Source: Morinoia aosen (Eukaryota; Arthropoda; Malacostraca; Amphipoda; Talitridae). Taken from it: 64,000 bases of DNA. Under the pieces are notes generated by a model. That model was not told the DNA's origin. It made no database searches and worked only from the letters and a program-made list of their open reading frames with translations. Position numbers and translations under genes: made by a program. Below, in pieces: positions 52,644 to 63,840 of the stretch; within the stretch, counting starts at the first letter, position 1, and each line of letters opens with the position of its first letter. The DNA is taken from assembly GCA_030386875.1 (NCBI GenBank), contig CM059562.1, positions 66,400,201-66,464,200 on the forward strand, written 5' to 3'.

Positions 52644-52893
52644 TGCCTCTCCTACCCTACGGCGAAACATCAATAAAGTTCAGAGAATTCAGCTTGAAGC
52701 GACGAAAAGGATTGCAAATCATTCCAAAAAGCTCCCTCGCCGACTTGATTTCATTCCTCTTGAAGAAAGAAGACTGCGAGGTCACCTAATCGAGGCCTCA
52801 ACAAATCTGAATGGCTTCAACGTTATGAGCCAACATGGGCTTATTGACGTTGACGGTATCGTTTCGCTAGGAATAACGGTCAAGAATTTATAA
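52644..52893 (+). pseudogene. LINE reverse transcriptase remnant, 3' piece
   Basis: The frame reads SPTLRRNINKVQRIQLEATK, then RIANHSKKLPRRLDFIPLEE, then RRLRGHLIEASTNLNGFNVM. It follows the thumb region of CR1/L2/Jockey-group LINE reverse transcriptases: W-S-P-x-L-x-x-(D/N)-I-x-x-(L/I)-E-x-V-Q-R-x-A-T-K, then LP-Y-x-x-R-L, then (S/T)-L-E-x-R-R-x-R-G-D-L-I-E-x-x-K-x-L-N-G. The frame closes at 52893. Downstream sequence up to about 53050 may hold a decayed tail but does not align clearly. It lies directly after the 62-bp array and is in the same reading phase as the 5' piece. Confidence 0.75.
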
Positions 52894-55387
52894 AATAAAT
52901 TTTGAGCGAGCACACGCTCTAAAGTTCTTTCTAGTTGAAACTTCAGAATGTAAAATAAGTTACTAAAGAATATCGTCTCGGCCGGCTCAGAGGATACTGG
53001 GTGAAATCCCTTGATCTCGTGAAATACTGCATCGAGTGCCGACTGAAATTCCAGGATGGCAGCAAAAACTTTAGGCACATCAATTTCCAGTTTATTTCAA
53101 ATCCAAATACTTGCGATACACTTGGTAGTTTCTCATTCGAAAACAAGTTCAACAAATCACGAAACAAAGAACATTTATGATGGCGACAATGCGCGTAGGC
53201 TACACATATTTGGAATGGCTGCTTTCTGATGTTAATGTGAACGCACTAGTGCTCATGCGCAGTATTGATGACTGTGCGTGTGACTGTATGTCTTTTCTAC
53301 TGGTACTCAGGTGCCTGTGGTGATTGGTGTCTGACAACACGGGACTTGGATAGATAGAGACCCCAGAATGGACTACGTACGAGTCACTACAGCTGCCGTG
53401 TTCTATTCTATTCTCCTCTATTTTCAAACCGAATTTAAATCGTTGGACTTGATCGCTCATAATGCTTCTCTTATGTGAACTAAAGTAATGAAGAATATAT
53501 ATCCTCTTAATCAACGATACACACGTCCCTCTCATTCCTATCAATTAATGCTATATTGAGAGACCAATAGGAACTATCTAATTCGACATGCATTTTTGCT
53601 CGTCCACTACATACAATCAACGAAGCCTCGCCTGTCATCTCCAATAAATGTGAATGAAACTCTTTAATGCTTCTAATGAACATTTCTTGTACGTAAAAGC
53701 ATCTACAAGGGTTATTTCATTCGATAAAACGTATACTCCATACAAATAAAATTGCCAAATGAAATGAGCAAGACTTTCCTAGTATTCCTGTATGCGCTGG
53801 GAGATCCTACTTACTGGTGAGCTTCTTGAGCAGCATTCGCTGGTCTAGTTACTGTATATCTTAGACAACTGGAACAAACTTCATGAATTTCGCCACGAAT
53901 TATTATCAGTTGATGCATAGAAATAACCAGTCCATTCATGTCTACTGATCAGGATGTTGTAAGTTCAGTGAGTTTCTTGCTAATTTTACGTGTACAAGAA
54001 TCGAACTAGAATTTTGAAGTGGCAATAATAATATTGAGCTAATATTACTGTGCAGCTTCAATGCTCTTTTTGAGAACCAACTTTTAAATTCCGTCCAATA
54101 ACTACTGCACGCAGTTGACTTGATAGAGATGGAAACACTTCTTGGTAGGAAAATGTCTTCGTCGCAGCTGAAGTGTTCAGATTTAGCTCCTGGTTCCTTC
54201 GTAAAGTAGCTGGCGTGTGAGATTGTTGCGTCGAGTCTTGAAATTTTATCATACTTTCAAGCATCATGACTGGAGTACAAATTTCAGACGCATCTCGGTG
54301 CAATTATCAAAACCTTTTATGGTTCACACGACCTAAAAATACGGTCTTATTCTGTGCACAGAATTTTGATCCATCTCTTGTAAGAACCAGTCACCAGCTA
54401 GCTACAAGACTTACAAAACGCAAATTCTGATTGAGGTTACAAGTATATCAATACAGCCCGAAAAGGAATTCGAGCTAGGTTTGGAATTGCGATGTATTAG
54501 ACCTAGTTTTAAGAACCATTTTCAAACATTTCCCTCTAGAAAAGTTATGATAGTCCGCACATAGGGTCATGCATAGCATGGGTTGATTTCGAAATGACGA
54601 TATAATAGCTATTTTAATTAAAAATCCACGATTAATAGCGACAATATGGTCTCAACAGCACGGGCGACGCTTTGCAGCTCAAAATTCAAGAGATGGCATC
54701 AGCTTTATCGTTTAGTTACAAGTACTCCATCACCTACCGTTCGCCAATTGAGATATGAACAATTAACAGCGCAATTGCAGAGTTCGTTCGTAATGAACTC
54801 GAGATCGAATAGTTATTGCTCGTAAAGTCATTTTTGAAACTTAAGTCCTATAATTTCTTGCGTGAAGATTACTCCCCTCTCCATTCATAGGCTGTCTTTG
54901 CGCACAAGTGAACGATGGAGGGCAGCAATCTCTCGCTACGTGAGACGTTCGTGTGACGCGATGAGCAGCCATTCTTTCCCTTAAATTACTGTGCAGGTTG
55001 CAACTGGCAATGGGAGGAGAGAAGTTGTGTTGTTCATGGTCTTGCCGACGGTCATGTAGTTTGAATGCAAAGGCGCGGATTGCGCTCAGAATCGTAATAA
55101 CATGTTAAATGAAGCTTGTTTTGAAAATAGGCTATCCTTTCCTCCACACGTGTTCGAAACGCTCTCTAAGAACTATAGCAGAAATATTTCAACTGAAACT
55201 AAAAATATACCTACCTCACCTCAATTTCGAACGCTGGATTTTCGTTTGAATACTGGAATGTCTACAGTTAAAATGTAGGTGCTAACTCGCCACAGCAGAA
55301 TTATTGTGAAGCACAGTGCACTTCACTCCGCGCCAAAAAACAGCTCTGTATTGCTTGTTTAATGTTTTTTTTGTGTCTTTGGAATAG
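52894..55387. other. AT-rich stretch with no gene recognised
   Basis: The first 150 bp may be further LINE 3' remnant. A 114-codon minus-strand frame at 53200-53544 is Ser/His rich and unrecognised. A short ATG with a good start context at 54915, ending in a donor-like site at 54940, does not join in phase to the candidate exon at 55388. Confidence 0.35.
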
Positions 55388-55426
55388 CTTCAAGAAGACG
55401 TTGGCCTCGGAGTCCAGGGGACCGAG
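55388..55426 (+). CDS. Candidate 39-nt exon (first of a two-exon model)
   Basis: A pyrimidine-rich acceptor (tttttttgtgtctttggaatag) and a strong donor (GAG|GTAGGC) bracket 39 nt. With one leading base the frame reads FKKTLASESRGP, and 11 of 12 codons end in G or C against an AT-rich background. It joins in phase across a 95-nt intron to 55522-55561. The minus strand is also open with high third-position GC (LGPLDSEANVFLK), so the strand is not certain; the splice signals favour plus. No family was recognised. Confidence 0.3.
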
Positions 55427-55521
55427 GTAGGCAGGAGAAGACCTGCTTAATTACGCAGTCTCGAAGCCACCTGCTCTGGCAACTCTCATGCACCTGACAC
55501 CTTCACCTCGGCCTGCTGCAG

Positions 55522-55561
55522 CCCCGCATTAAAATCGCCGCGAGTTATTGTTCGTCTTTGA
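55522..55561 (+). CDS. Candidate terminal exon (second of a two-exon model)
   Basis: The preceding 95-nt interval (55427-55521) looks like a compact intron: GT start, a CTGAC branch-like word, and a pyrimidine tract ending in cctcggcctgctgcag. Joining to the previous exon completes an AGC codon and gives PALKSPRVIVRL and a TGA stop. The peptide is basic. The GC-rich upstream part of the same interval is also open on the minus strand (AGLQQAEVKVSG), so the strand assignment could be wrong. No clear AATAAA follows within about 100 bp. Confidence 0.27.
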
Positions 55562-55856
55562 GTTACAACTTGAGTGCCTTCAATTTTTAGTCTAGATCGT
55601 GCTCTAAATTTCAATACATATTCGTTCATGAATTTTAACTACAGATGACTAAAAAAAAAGAGATGAGTTCTCAACAGTGCGAGCTTTATGAAACAATTGG
55701 AATAATCTTACCAGCTCAAAAAAAAAAAAGATTAATTTGAGAACTTTGGCAATTTCTCGTAGCGTAGCCAAGTCGATTCGTAAGAACTTACACTCCTAGC
55801 TGTCCCGCTGCGGCAACAAAAGTTATTTGAGAACGAGACACCTGGTGCCTGCCTAC

Positions 55857-55933
55857 CTGCACTTGCAGATCTGGCTCGCGTGCGGCGAGGAGTAGCCCAT
55901 GTCGAGGTCCCGCCACCGCGGCACGGAGCCCGA
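55857..55933 (-). CDS. Strong exon-like segment with 100 % third-position GC
   Basis: On the minus strand an acceptor (atctctttag) and a donor (GCAG|GTAGGC) bracket 77 nt. The frame reads SGSVPRWRDLDMGYSS then PHASQICKC, with two bases left for the next exon. All 25 codons end in G or C, while first and second positions hold about 13 and 15 G/C, so the three-base periodicity is pronounced and points to this frame. I do not recognise the family. The Cys-Lys-Cys end and the Trp-Arg-Asp core give no known signature. No partner exon was confirmed. Chance origin cannot be excluded at this length. Confidence 0.45.
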
Positions 55934-55939
55934 CTAAAG

Positions 55940-58721
55940 AGATTCGTAACGTGTGTTTGAGGCTCGATCATTCCGAGCTGCGTCTCAAGCGATTAGTGCT
56001 GGTTGTTAAAGAACAACCTAAGCACCACAACTGGAACAAATTGTCTAATGTGGTAATGTGGATAATAATATGCGAAGAAAGCACAAATTATGCCCTGGTC
56101 CTACCTGTTTAATGAAGTAGAAATTCTAAGGAAGGGTCTGTATATTTAGCAAGTGAGATGGACTAGATTTTAATGCAGGATTTGAATTCCCGAGAAAAAG
56201 GTGGTTTATTGCTTCAGAAAGTTATTTCAGATCTAGGAGGCGTGACGCTTCATAACAAGGACACTCAAGCCCTCACGTTGTATTTCAAAATTGATTTCAT
56301 AATATTCATTCTGTCACAGTTATTTTTGTCCTTCATGAGCAATAATACTGTACGCTTGTGGGATTATTGTTTTATTATTTTACTTATCTTCAAATCTTAT
56401 GACAGAATTTGTGATTCTAGTCGGTACTGGAACATGGCTTTAAATAAATAGCAAGGTTAATAGCAATTGAAACTCAGTTCAATATTAATCAAATATTGGC
56501 TGATAATTTTTGCTGAGTTCCGCCAGACATGAGGTAGGAATTTCAATGAAGAGATGTGCACTAATTAGCAATGTTCACAACATCGATTTATCTTACTTGT
56601 GGTTTCATTAGTTACCAGCTCTAAAAGAATCCTCATATGAAATTTGCGATTTACTGCTCTCTGTATTTGAACAGGCTGGCTTTGATTTGATTCGCTATTG
56701 GTTCCGTGTTTGATTTTCCTCACAATGGTTGGTCGTTTTTTTGCAATGAATCAACGCTTAAATAATCTTGATACTGAAATGATATTTTATTAAAGTCCTT
56801 GCAGGCATTAAATTCATAGTAAAGCTCTATATATAACGCTTTGTAAAATTTAAATAATTCATAAAGGAATTATTCATTGGTTTTGTGTCACCGATTTATT
56901 CCAACGCTGCATGTATCCGAAGTATTGAACCGGGCTTTAATTTAATGAAAGGAGTAAATTATTATTAAAAATGCAATTTCAATTGATCTACTTTTATTAA
57001 CCCTTCAGAGTTCAAACACAATAATTTCTCCGCTCTTATCACAAAATAAAAATTCAACGACATTTCTTGATAAACATTTTAAATCAGAGGGAAGAAATTC
57101 CTTTTGTGTTCAATCATGAGAATTTTACTACCGAATCAAGTTATACTATGCTAGAACATAAAAATGTACTACAATGCAGCGATATGGTTTCTCTGGAGAA
57201 GGCCTGCTCGTAAAAATATCTATTTATACACGAACAGGCATTCGAGCTAAGTAATTTGGCAAAGCACGGATGCCCACTCCCAAATACAAAACCAAAAATT
57301 ATGCCAGAGCAAATAATAATAAGTGAACTAAAATATAGTGAAGGTGCAGACTGGATGAGGAGCTCTTTAGTATTTAATACTCATGGAAATCACTGGAATA
57401 ACGCTTTGTCAAAGTGAAGTACGTCTTTAACAAAAAAGGATTGAACTGGACTGTTAGGTAATAAGTATAACCTAAGTTCTTCATTCGAATGCGACACGTA
57501 GACAAAGAAAGTGTTTGCAGTATTCTGCGCGATAAACGAGCGAAATACTTAGCTATTTAGGTGTAATGCTACCCGTGCTTTCTCGTGAATGTATCACTCG
57601 TGAATTTGCGGTAAATCTCAGGAAGAAAAAGTTGCATAAAGCAAGAGAACATATTGTGTTAATATTGAAACGAAAGTACTTTCGAATTCATTTTATAATC
57701 GATGAGATATTTAAAATACCTTTAGATATGTATGTTAATGGGGGTCTTCCAACTAGTCTATATTTTCCTTCCGGCGTTAGGTATCAAATTATGTTTCCAT
57801 ATTATTTACGTTTTGTATTATATGAATGAAATAGCGCACGGTAAAATTACTTGCGAAGCCAATTTAGATTTTTTTGTACGATGTATCGGATACTGTGTTT
57901 CAGTGCTGTTTATGACAACCCTTGAGTTTGACGTTCGTTTTTACATTTTTTAGGATCTCTGAGAAAAATTCTCTATTGAAATAAATTATCGAGTATTCTC
58001 TCAAAACAGACGACGATGACTATGTGGCTAGCCTCTCTCTATTAAAAATATGTAGTTATAGAGAACTAGCAATTTTTCAAGAACATCATTTCTTCTCTCC
58101 CTCAAAAATGTGTATTCACTATAACGCTATACATTCAGCTCTAAAGAGCGTTAATTGCAGAGGTCAGCGTGTGAAATTCTTCATTATGAAGTGTCGTTCT
58201 TTACGTGAGAATTCCTGGCGTTGGAGTTTCTTAGCAATTACTTCCATTTGCTGGCTTCGAAATGTCACTGCTTCATTTATGTTTTACGCTCTTAAAGAGA
58301 GAGCAGCCAAATAGAATACATTGTGTGACGGGACGGTCCATGAAAAGGATATTCAGCGACCGTCCAGCCTAGAGGGACGTACTCTCATGGTCTCCGGAAT
58401 GCTAGTTAATTACCCGGAGGCAGAGTCCGGCACGAGAATACAATAGGCTCTGTCACCCGTTTCTTCTTTGCATTCTCTATTGTAGTCAGATTTTTCAGCC
58501 GCGCTCGAAATCCTTAGAAATGTGCCGTCGGATACGAGTAATGAACAGTTTTCAATCGCATCGTTTTTTTCAAATTTAAATCCAGAAACGAATAGTTTTG
58601 GACTGTAAACATTAAAATTGATTTGGGGAAATTAGGAAAGTAATGCTTACGTTCAAGACTGGTGATCGCTATCTTTGAGTGGCGTGCAAAATTTCAAGCT
58701 CAATCACACTATTTTTTACAG
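55940..58721. other. AT-rich stretch with no gene recognised
   Basis: Frames of up to 96 codons (56173-56451, 57566-57953, 58024-58314, all plus) match nothing known. A word near 57000 (ttaacccttcagagttc) recalls piggyBac-like termini, but no partner end was found. Confidence 0.35.
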
Positions 58722-58858
58722 CTGGCAGCGGAATACGCAACGTGCGAATGACGGATTTATTCGGCTCACTGCTCAACATCGACGAGGTTGACGTTAGGTT
58801 CAATCGACAACACAGACTGGTGAATATCATACAGGTTGACGTGTGCCACAACTCTTAA
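58722..58858 (+). CDS. Candidate 3'-terminal exon, 44 codons
   Basis: A strong acceptor (actattttttacag) is followed, after two bases, by GSGIRNVRMTDLFGSLLN, then IDEVDVRFNRQHRLVNIIQ, closing at TAA (58856-58858). Residue composition is protein-like and third-position GC is about 60 % against an AT-rich background. An alternative is an internal exon ending at ATACAG|GTTGAC. The minus strand is open as well (60 codons). No family was recognised and no upstream exon was assigned. Confidence 0.27.
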
Positions 58859-61568
58859 ACTAGGTTAGGAAACTAAGACTTCCATGCGATACTAGCGCAC
58901 GATGGTGATAAATTTCCTTGATTCAAAGTACGGAAGGAATTTTCTGATGGAAATAAATCTATGAGGTGCAGATTCATTTACCAGCAGCTAACGAAACTAT
59001 AATTTAAGTATGTCCAAAATATATCAATCAATCATCAAAAACATATTTCATCGAACACATTTCATGCAGATTCCATATATTAGTTTATTATAGGTAGCAA
59101 GACTTTTAAAAAATCATAGATATTTTTTGTTTTCCTGGATTCCATTAACGCATCAGCTGAACAAATGTTTGACCCAATTTGAGCTAACCAGCGTACTTGG
59201 ACGAGAAATAACGACTTTATAATGAATTTTCAAACACATCAAGTTGAATGCCTCAGACCCAAAATGATAAAATATGACTTTAACCAATATGCCCAACGCC
59301 AAATTGCATTCATAAACCAATTTTAAGAGCTCGCAACTACTTTATATGTCGACTATAAAATAAGAATGCGTGACTCTAAACTTCCACTTCGGGTTTACAG
59401 CGAAAGACAAAGCGGAATCGGAATTTGATAGTCCGACAAGTGAAAATCAACTTCCACAACCCCGCACAAAAATGAAGACCCGCTTGGTGATGCAGAATTT
59501 ATCAGCACGACGAAATGCAGCGCGGCCAGGAGTCGTGGCTCAAAACTTAGCAACATGGTTTGTAGGTTCCCTCGAGATGGAAATGAATTCTTCGGAAAGG
59601 GCGAGGAATTTTGATTATCAGAATTTAGGACCTTCAGTTTGCAGTGGCATTCAAACTGAAAAAAAGCTCATTTTCGTTTCGTTTTCTTCGTGGAGCCCCA
59701 TCAGCTATATGTTTGCACCGTTAAAGTTTTACCTCTTGCATACAGTTGAGCTTTTTTTATCAAGTAGTAAAACACAATGAATAACCTTTACATTCAGAAA
59801 GGATGATTAACCTTTAGAGATAGCTCGTAAATTATCTCGACAATAGACATAAAAATAGGGACTCATATTTGGGTATGTAGATATGTAAATGTAAACACTG
59901 CACAGGATAGCTGATGTAAAACAACCGAAACTTCGTTAAACTTCATCCTCGTAAATTTCATTAACCAGTTTTAAGCGCTGCGCATATGTACTGTAGGTTA
60001 TTTAGCCATTTAAATTATGTTATGTACATAATTATCAAACTCTGTAATAAATCGAGAAGTTAAAATTATTCTTCTTCGAATCCATTTCTATACTGTTGCA
60101 CTCATTAACCTGCAGTAACATTAGAAATTACTGCTTCTCGAGATACGCGTACGATTCCTGAATTACACTACCTGGGATGGGCTGATAGTGCTTCTCGTTG
60201 TTAGCATGCCTTGGCAAATAACACTTCCCGGTGATATTTCTATAGCAGTAACAAAAGAATATAGCTCCACAGTTTTGATTTGAAAATTCTTGTGTACCCG
60301 TGAGCCCACAGTCTGATTCCAGTGCCACGAAAAAGATTGGATGTGCTAATGATGATGTTAAGAACCTCAGCAAGCCACGCTCCACTATTCGATTGCAATT
60401 TAAAATATTAAATGTTCTCGTGAATTGTGCATGTTCGAAGAAAAGTGATATTGTGAATTTAGATTTTCAATGCCTTTTTTGTACTTTATTGGTGACTTTG
60501 AGCTACATAATTCGCTTTTTAAAATGATCAAAGTGAGCCATACCAAACTTTCATTATAAGAAAAATCTGGATCCTCATCGATCCGTTTACAGCTGGGAAC
60601 GTTAGGAATACATGTGGTTGCAGACCTACCGATGATGAGGATGCTCAATTAAAACCTTGAAAAAACAGTCGCCACATTTTCTGCCTTACCGCACCTCTAA
60701 GAATATCAGGGACTGTGAACCTAAAAAAAGTTTGACCGTAACAATTTCCTAAAACGATAAGTGATGTTTATTCCATCCAACACAAGAGCATCAAAAAAAA
60801 ATTATTTTGCTGTCATTGGAAACGTCGTTCTGCATGGGAACGATCTATCAAACATCGACGCTAAAAATACATGAAAGCGCTAGCTCAACGTACCGTCAGG
60901 AAGCCCTGGTTCACGGAAGCCATGGAGAAAACCTATTCAATTTTTACACAAAATATAGAGATTAGACATGGTAGTGGCAGATGGTAGAGTTCAGTGACGT
61001 AAGAGCATTGAGGTTGGTTCCCGGTAGTTCCGTGATCGTTTTTTGGATAATTAATGCGTCTATATATAGATACGACTAGCGAAACATATAGTTGAAATCG
61101 GATTAAATAAAATATGACGACAGAAACGAGCCGAGTGATTGCTATAAAGTGACGGGTTGTTATAGACATCATTCACACGCATGTAAGCATAAGTAGAAGA
61201 GAAATAGCGACAGTTACCTGTACAAGCACCAGTTTTAACTCGCAAGTACATTTGTTTTAGCACCATATCACTATAAGCAGCTGTTTCGTAAAAGCACATA
61301 CATATATATACTTGAATTGACATTTTTTTCGAATTATCAGTAATTCTAGAGACGGTACAAGACCTGTTTCTTTTTCACGCAGAGTTTACTTAATAAACAG
61401 ATGAAGTATAACCAATGGTATCGCATACATATATATTACACAACACGCACGCAACATGGATCCTGATTATGCCTGATAAATAACACAAATGACATTTCTT
61501 TCTATATCTGTGTAGTTCCTAACAACCTTCGCACTTTCGAATGATGAGGATTTCCAGCTCAGTTAAGG
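58859..61568. other. AT-rich stretch with no gene recognised
   Basis: A 136-codon plus-strand frame at 59370-59780 begins in a GC-richer part (SEFDSPTSENQLPQPRTKMK) and ends in AT-rich sequence; it is unrecognised and may be chance. An 85-codon minus-strand frame with six Cys at 60128-60385 is also unrecognised. No element was confirmed. Confidence 0.35.
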
Positions 61569-61880
61569 TCAACACGATCGACTTAAATACGTATTCACTG
61601 CACCGGGACTGATATTAATTTCCGGCAGCTGATTCCAGATTCTTAAAATTTCAACAGGAAAGATGTTTCGAGTCTGGGCTTTTTTAGCGGTTTTACTATT
61701 TTCGGTCATTCTTTCCGGCTTGAACGTGGTCTTCAGAGTTGAAACTTTTCTGGAATAACATAGTTCGAACCAGTGAGATATCCGTAAATCTCTTTGGAAA
61801 CCTTGCCGACTGAGAGATGGTGTGAGATGCCCTCAGCTCCGAAGTGGCAGCGAGAGCGAGGGTAAACTCCACTTTGTACA
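61569..61880 (-). pseudogene. LINE reverse transcriptase 3' remnant
   Basis: On the minus strand one frame gives KEIYGYLTGSNYVIPEKFQL, like the D-L-I-E-x-Y-K-x-L-x-G-x-x-x-V-x-P-E-x-F-F-x-L block of CR1/Jockey-group LINEs. The adjoining frame gives STLKTTFKPER, then RNIFPVEILRIWNQLPEI, then SPGAVNTYLSRS and a stop at 61571-61569. The last part matches the C-terminal pattern R-x-x-F-F-x-x-R-V-V-x-x-W-N-x-L-P-E followed by A-x-S-V-N-x-F-K-x-R-L. A frame change near 61745 and the short length show a dead 5'-truncated copy. It is on the opposite strand to the 51-53 kb LINE. Confidence 0.65.
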
Positions 61881-62868
61881 CATAGATTAGGTTTTAATAT
61901 CTTACGAAATTCTCTGTCACTGTTTTAATGAACCATCTAGCCGCTCAATAAATTCATTCATTCACACCGATGCAGAATCTCAACCCACGTTCTGAAAGCG
62001 ATTTTAACGATACTTCAATTATACTAACGATAAAAATGCGCTATTAACACTCTCGAAATGCAGTTCTTGCATACCACCTATTCTTTGAAATCATGTTATA
62101 ACAATTCTTTTTTCTGGAATATAAAGTTAATTTGCTAAGTAATAAAAATGAAAGGAATATTCATTCGACCGTCATTTACAGCAATTCACTGCACCTGCCG
62201 AACTGAGAGCTAAACTCGGGGTAAAATGCTGTTATATAGCAATAAAATGAGCAGTTATATCAGTCCTGATTATTTACGCCAATTCTTTAAATTTCAAATA
62301 GTAACTAATAAATTGTGGAAACAGAATTTCCCGAACATAGTAAACATTATCCACTTCTGTTTGCTTGAATGCAAGTCAGAGAGATTACTTCAATTTTCAC
62401 TTATCGCATGCAGAACTGTGACGGTTGGCTCATCATAGTTGAATTGGCATCTTATATAAATGTAATTAGCGGATGCGATGAACACCGTAGAAGTAGAGGG
62501 AACTGAAGACGAGTTTGCATGATACTCTTGGTTAAATTTAGGTCGAAATGATTACGTTAATCTTCATCGAATGCTCTATGAATCTTGATGAAATTATCCT
62601 ATCAAAAATCGATGAATTTAATTTTTCAGCTTCTGGTGCATTTTCCATTTTCGGTGATGAACATCTTAAGACGTAAGACATTACCAAGTAAACTGCAGTT
62701 TTCATTCAGCATTAACAATCTTCAGAAATTTAACATCAGTTTTTTTTCTAGAATGAATGCTTCTAAAAAAAATAATAACCTACTAAATTGTGACATCACG
62801 CAGCTATGAAGACGCTGAAACTTCCTATAACAGAGCACTGCATGGTGGCTGTTGGTTAGCGGGTGTGT
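61881..62868. other. AT-rich stretch with no gene recognised
   Basis: Only short AT-driven frames; no repeat or motif of note before the 17-bp array begins. Confidence 0.4.
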
Positions 62869-63840
62869 GGTGTGGCTGCTGAGATGCTGGTGCTGCTGAG
62901 GTGGTGGTGCTGCAGAGGTGCTGGAACTGCTGAGATGCTGGTGCTGCTGAGATGCTGGTGCTGCTGAGATGCTGGTGCTGCTGAGATGCTGGTGCTGCTG
63001 AGGTGGTGGTGCTGCTGAGGTGCTGGTACTGCTGAGATGCTGGCGCTGCTGAGATGCTGGTGCTGCTGAGGTGCTGGTGCTGCTGAGATGCTGGTGCTGC
63101 TGAGATGCTGGTGCTGCTGAGATGCTGGTGCTGCTGAGATGCTGGTGCTGCTGAGATGCTGGTGCTGCTGAGATGCTGGTGCTGCTGAGATGCTGGTGCT
63201 GCTGAGATGCTGGTACTGCTGAGGTCCTGGTGCTGCTGAGATGCTGGTGCTGCTGAAATGCTGACGCTTGTGAGAAGCTGGTGCTGCTGAGGTGCTGGTG
63301 CTGCTGAGATGCTGGTGCTGCTGAGATGCTGGTGCTGCTGAGATGCTGGCGCTGCTGAGATGCTGGTACTGCTGTGATGCTGGTGCTGCTGAGATGCTGG
63401 TGCTGCTGAGATGCTGGTACTGCTGAGGTCCTTGTGCTGCTGAGATGCTGGTGCTGCTGAGGTCCTGGTGCTGCTGAGATGCTTTTACTGCTGAATGCTG
63501 GTGCTGCTGAGATGCTGGTGCTGCTGAGGTCCTGGTGCTGCTGAGATGCTGGTGCTGCTGAGGTCCTGGTGCTGCTGAGATGCTGGTGCTGCTGAGATGC
63601 TGGTGCTACTGAGATGCTGGTACTGCTGTGATGCTGGTGCTGCTGAGATGCTGGTGCTGCTGAGATGCTGGTACTGCTGAGATGCTGGTGCTGCTGAGAT
63701 GCTGGTGCTACTGAGATGCTGGTACTGCTGAGATGCTGGTGCTGCTGAGATGCTGGTGCTGCTGTGATGCTGGTGCTGCTGAGATGCTGGTGCTGCTGAG
63801 GTGCTGGTGCTACTGAGATGCTGGTGCTACTGAGATGTTG
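62869..63840. repeat. 17-bp CTG-rich minisatellite, about 56 units
   Basis: gatgctggtgctgctga repeats every 17 bp from 62883 to 63834, with one 16-bp unit near 63495. Variants include ggtgctggtgctgctga, gatgctggtactgctga, ggtcctggtgctgctga and gatgctggtgctactga. On the minus strand the unit lacks stops in all phases, so one 391-codon frame (62722-63897) reads a 17-residue cycle of LSSTSISAAPASQQHQH. Start and tail peptides outside the array are unremarkable, so the frame is taken as a by-product. The CTG/CAG-rich strands could form slipped hairpins. Confidence 0.97.

Noticed and set aside
51025-52893. Series of 77-119 codon frames through the 62-bp array as paralogous genes
   Set aside because: They repeat the same unit in shifted phases and end at the same unit-internal TAA; only the flanking LINE parts show family motifs.
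54915-54939. First coding exon (ATG in good context, donor at 54940)
   Set aside because: Eight codons only, and the leftover base does not join in phase to the candidate exon at 55388.
56990-57030. piggyBac-like terminal repeat (ttaacccttcagagttc)
   Set aside because: No inverse copy within several kilobases and no transposase remnant beside it.
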